Below are positions 63,101 through 64,000 of a stretch of DNA of 64,000 bases, piece by piece. Below the pieces are notes generated by a model. The model had not been told where the DNA came from. It made no database searches and saw nothing but the letters and a program-made list of their open reading frames with translations. This stretch comes from Aspergillus flavus (taxonomy: Eukaryota > Ascomycota > Eurotiomycetes > Eurotiales > Aspergillaceae): assembly GCF_009017415.1 (NCBI RefSeq), contig NC_092410.1, positions 496,001 through 560,000 on the forward strand. Reading direction: 5' to 3'. Every line of letters starts with the position of its first letter. Position 1 is the stretch's first letter. A program made the translations under genes and the position numbers.

Positions 63101-64000
63101 ATAGAAACCTATGCTCTATGTGTTGGCATTTGTCTTTGTGTCTTAAGACATTTTAGATAAATTCGCGTCTTGAGAATCATGTCTTTAATGTGAAGACCTG
63201 CCAATGGAGAGAGTATCAAGCGGACGTACATCTGTACATAGTAGTTACTATCTGTAATTCCTGGGGCAACGAGAGATAACCCGAGTCATGACTGAGGCAT
63301 TCATTTTCGGATAAAGCTTACTAAGGAGTTACATAAGCATGACAATAACAACCAATCAAAACTCGGCAACCTAATTGACCTTGGGGCTAAGTTGTGTGGC
63401 TGATTGCCCCAAAGGGATTAGCGGCACTCAACCCGCTGGCTCACCGCGAAGTTGTCATTTGTTCCCGGGACAGACTCTGATTCACGATAACACCAGCCAT
63501 TTGGCCCTCCCTTTCCCCATCTCCCCGTGCACTTACCCTGGGTCTTTGCGCTGGATCTTCGTTCAGATCTCCTACTCCAGCGCTGGGTCTTTGCAGAAAC
63601 ACTGTATCCGTACCGTTGCCCTCCGATATCTACCGCCCCTCGGACACTCGCCGCTCCAGAGTCGGTCTGGTTTTCCACTCTCACTTTCCCCTTTACGAAA
63701 GCGCCGCGCCTCCGTCTCCGCTCTTTACGCCCCTTCTCACCGTCAACACTTTCGCCCACAGGAAGTCAACAACCCATATTGCCAACTCAGTGACCACGGC
63801 TCGCTCTGCAATTCGCTTAGATGGATAAAAGTTGTCGGTAGTGGAAGAGGTTGAACAGCGCGCGCGTGTGTGAGATTAGTGTTAATCGATCGATCATTTA
63901 TCGCCTCGCTTCTTTGTACCTACTGCCCAAACGAAACTGTTACCTGAAGGGATTCGCCCTGTGGAGTGGGATCACATCAAAATACTATCGAGGACACCGA
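60171..64000. other. Gene-free right end
   Basis: The left 400 bp is the LPMO promoter and leader. After that I find no frame with protein-like content; 63375-63854 is open for 159 codons but is Ser/Pro/Leu/Arg-rich and reads like a pyrimidine-rich leader of a gene starting beyond 64000. No tRNA, rRNA or mobile element recognised. Confidence 0.4.

Noticed and set aside
63375..63854. 159-codon plus-strand frame at the right end
   Set aside because: Pyrimidine-rich sequence gives a Ser/Pro/Leu/Arg-rich translation in several frames at once; more likely a leader of a gene beyond the window.

Overview
The window is nuclear DNA of a filamentous ascomycete. Genes carry 45-105 nt introns with GT...AG ends and CTNAC branch sites, there are no operons, and gene-rich stretches alternate with long gene-poor ones. 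The feruloyl esterase and GH10 xylanase read like the faeA and xynF1 proteins I remember from the Aspergillus oryzae/flavus group, so Aspergillus section Flavi is the best guess (inference from memory; no search was run).

Layout. 1-1.0 kb: 5' part of an acyl-CoA ligase running off the left edge. 1.0-9.4 kb: mostly non-coding or decayed, with weak coding remnants. 9.4-12.7 kb: an NmrA-like NAD(P)-binding protein and a DHA1-type MFS exporter. 14.2-14.7 kb: a small secreted-protein gene broken by an in-frame TAG. 14.7-17.5 kb: A+T-rich spacer. 17.8-21.6 kb: a hemicellulose pair, faeA then a GH10 xylanase, each with XlnR-like GGCTRA motifs upstream. 22.4-25.3 kb: a divergent pair, a SAM methyltransferase and a long unrecognised protein. 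26.2-27.5 kb: a decayed HET-type gene with degenerate short repeats. 27.8-29.5 kb: a second acyl-CoA ligase. 32.1-34.2 kb: a transcription factor with a C2HC finger next to a Zn2Cys6 cluster. 34.2-38.7 kb: gene-poor, with T26 and G26 homopolymers. 38.8-44.7 kb: class II DAHP synthase, an anion:cation-symporter-type MFS permease and a 2-oxoglutarate/Fe(II) oxygenase, which could form a small shikimate-linked accessory locus. 44.7-49.2 kb: gene-poor. 49.2-60.2 kb: a conserved-looking unknown protein, a small protein, then a La RNA-binding protein, a Dabb-domain protein, an eIF2D-type translation factor and an AA9 lytic polysaccharide monooxygenase. 60.2-64 kb: no gene seen.

The most unusual observation is in the xylanase gene. 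Ten introns are needed to recover a full GH10 protein. Nine are GT-AG, but intron 8 (21243-21291) can only be removed as ATAAGT...AC, an AT-AC intron with an otherwise ordinary major-spliceosome donor and branch site.

Functionally, three secreted enzymes (FaeA, GH10 xylanase, AA9 LPMO) act on plant cell wall. The ligases, methyltransferase, DAHP synthase, oxygenase, transporters and dual-finger regulator look like accessory or secondary metabolism, but no PKS, NRPS or terpene backbone enzyme is visible. Exon limits were worked out by eye from splice motifs and reading-frame continuity.
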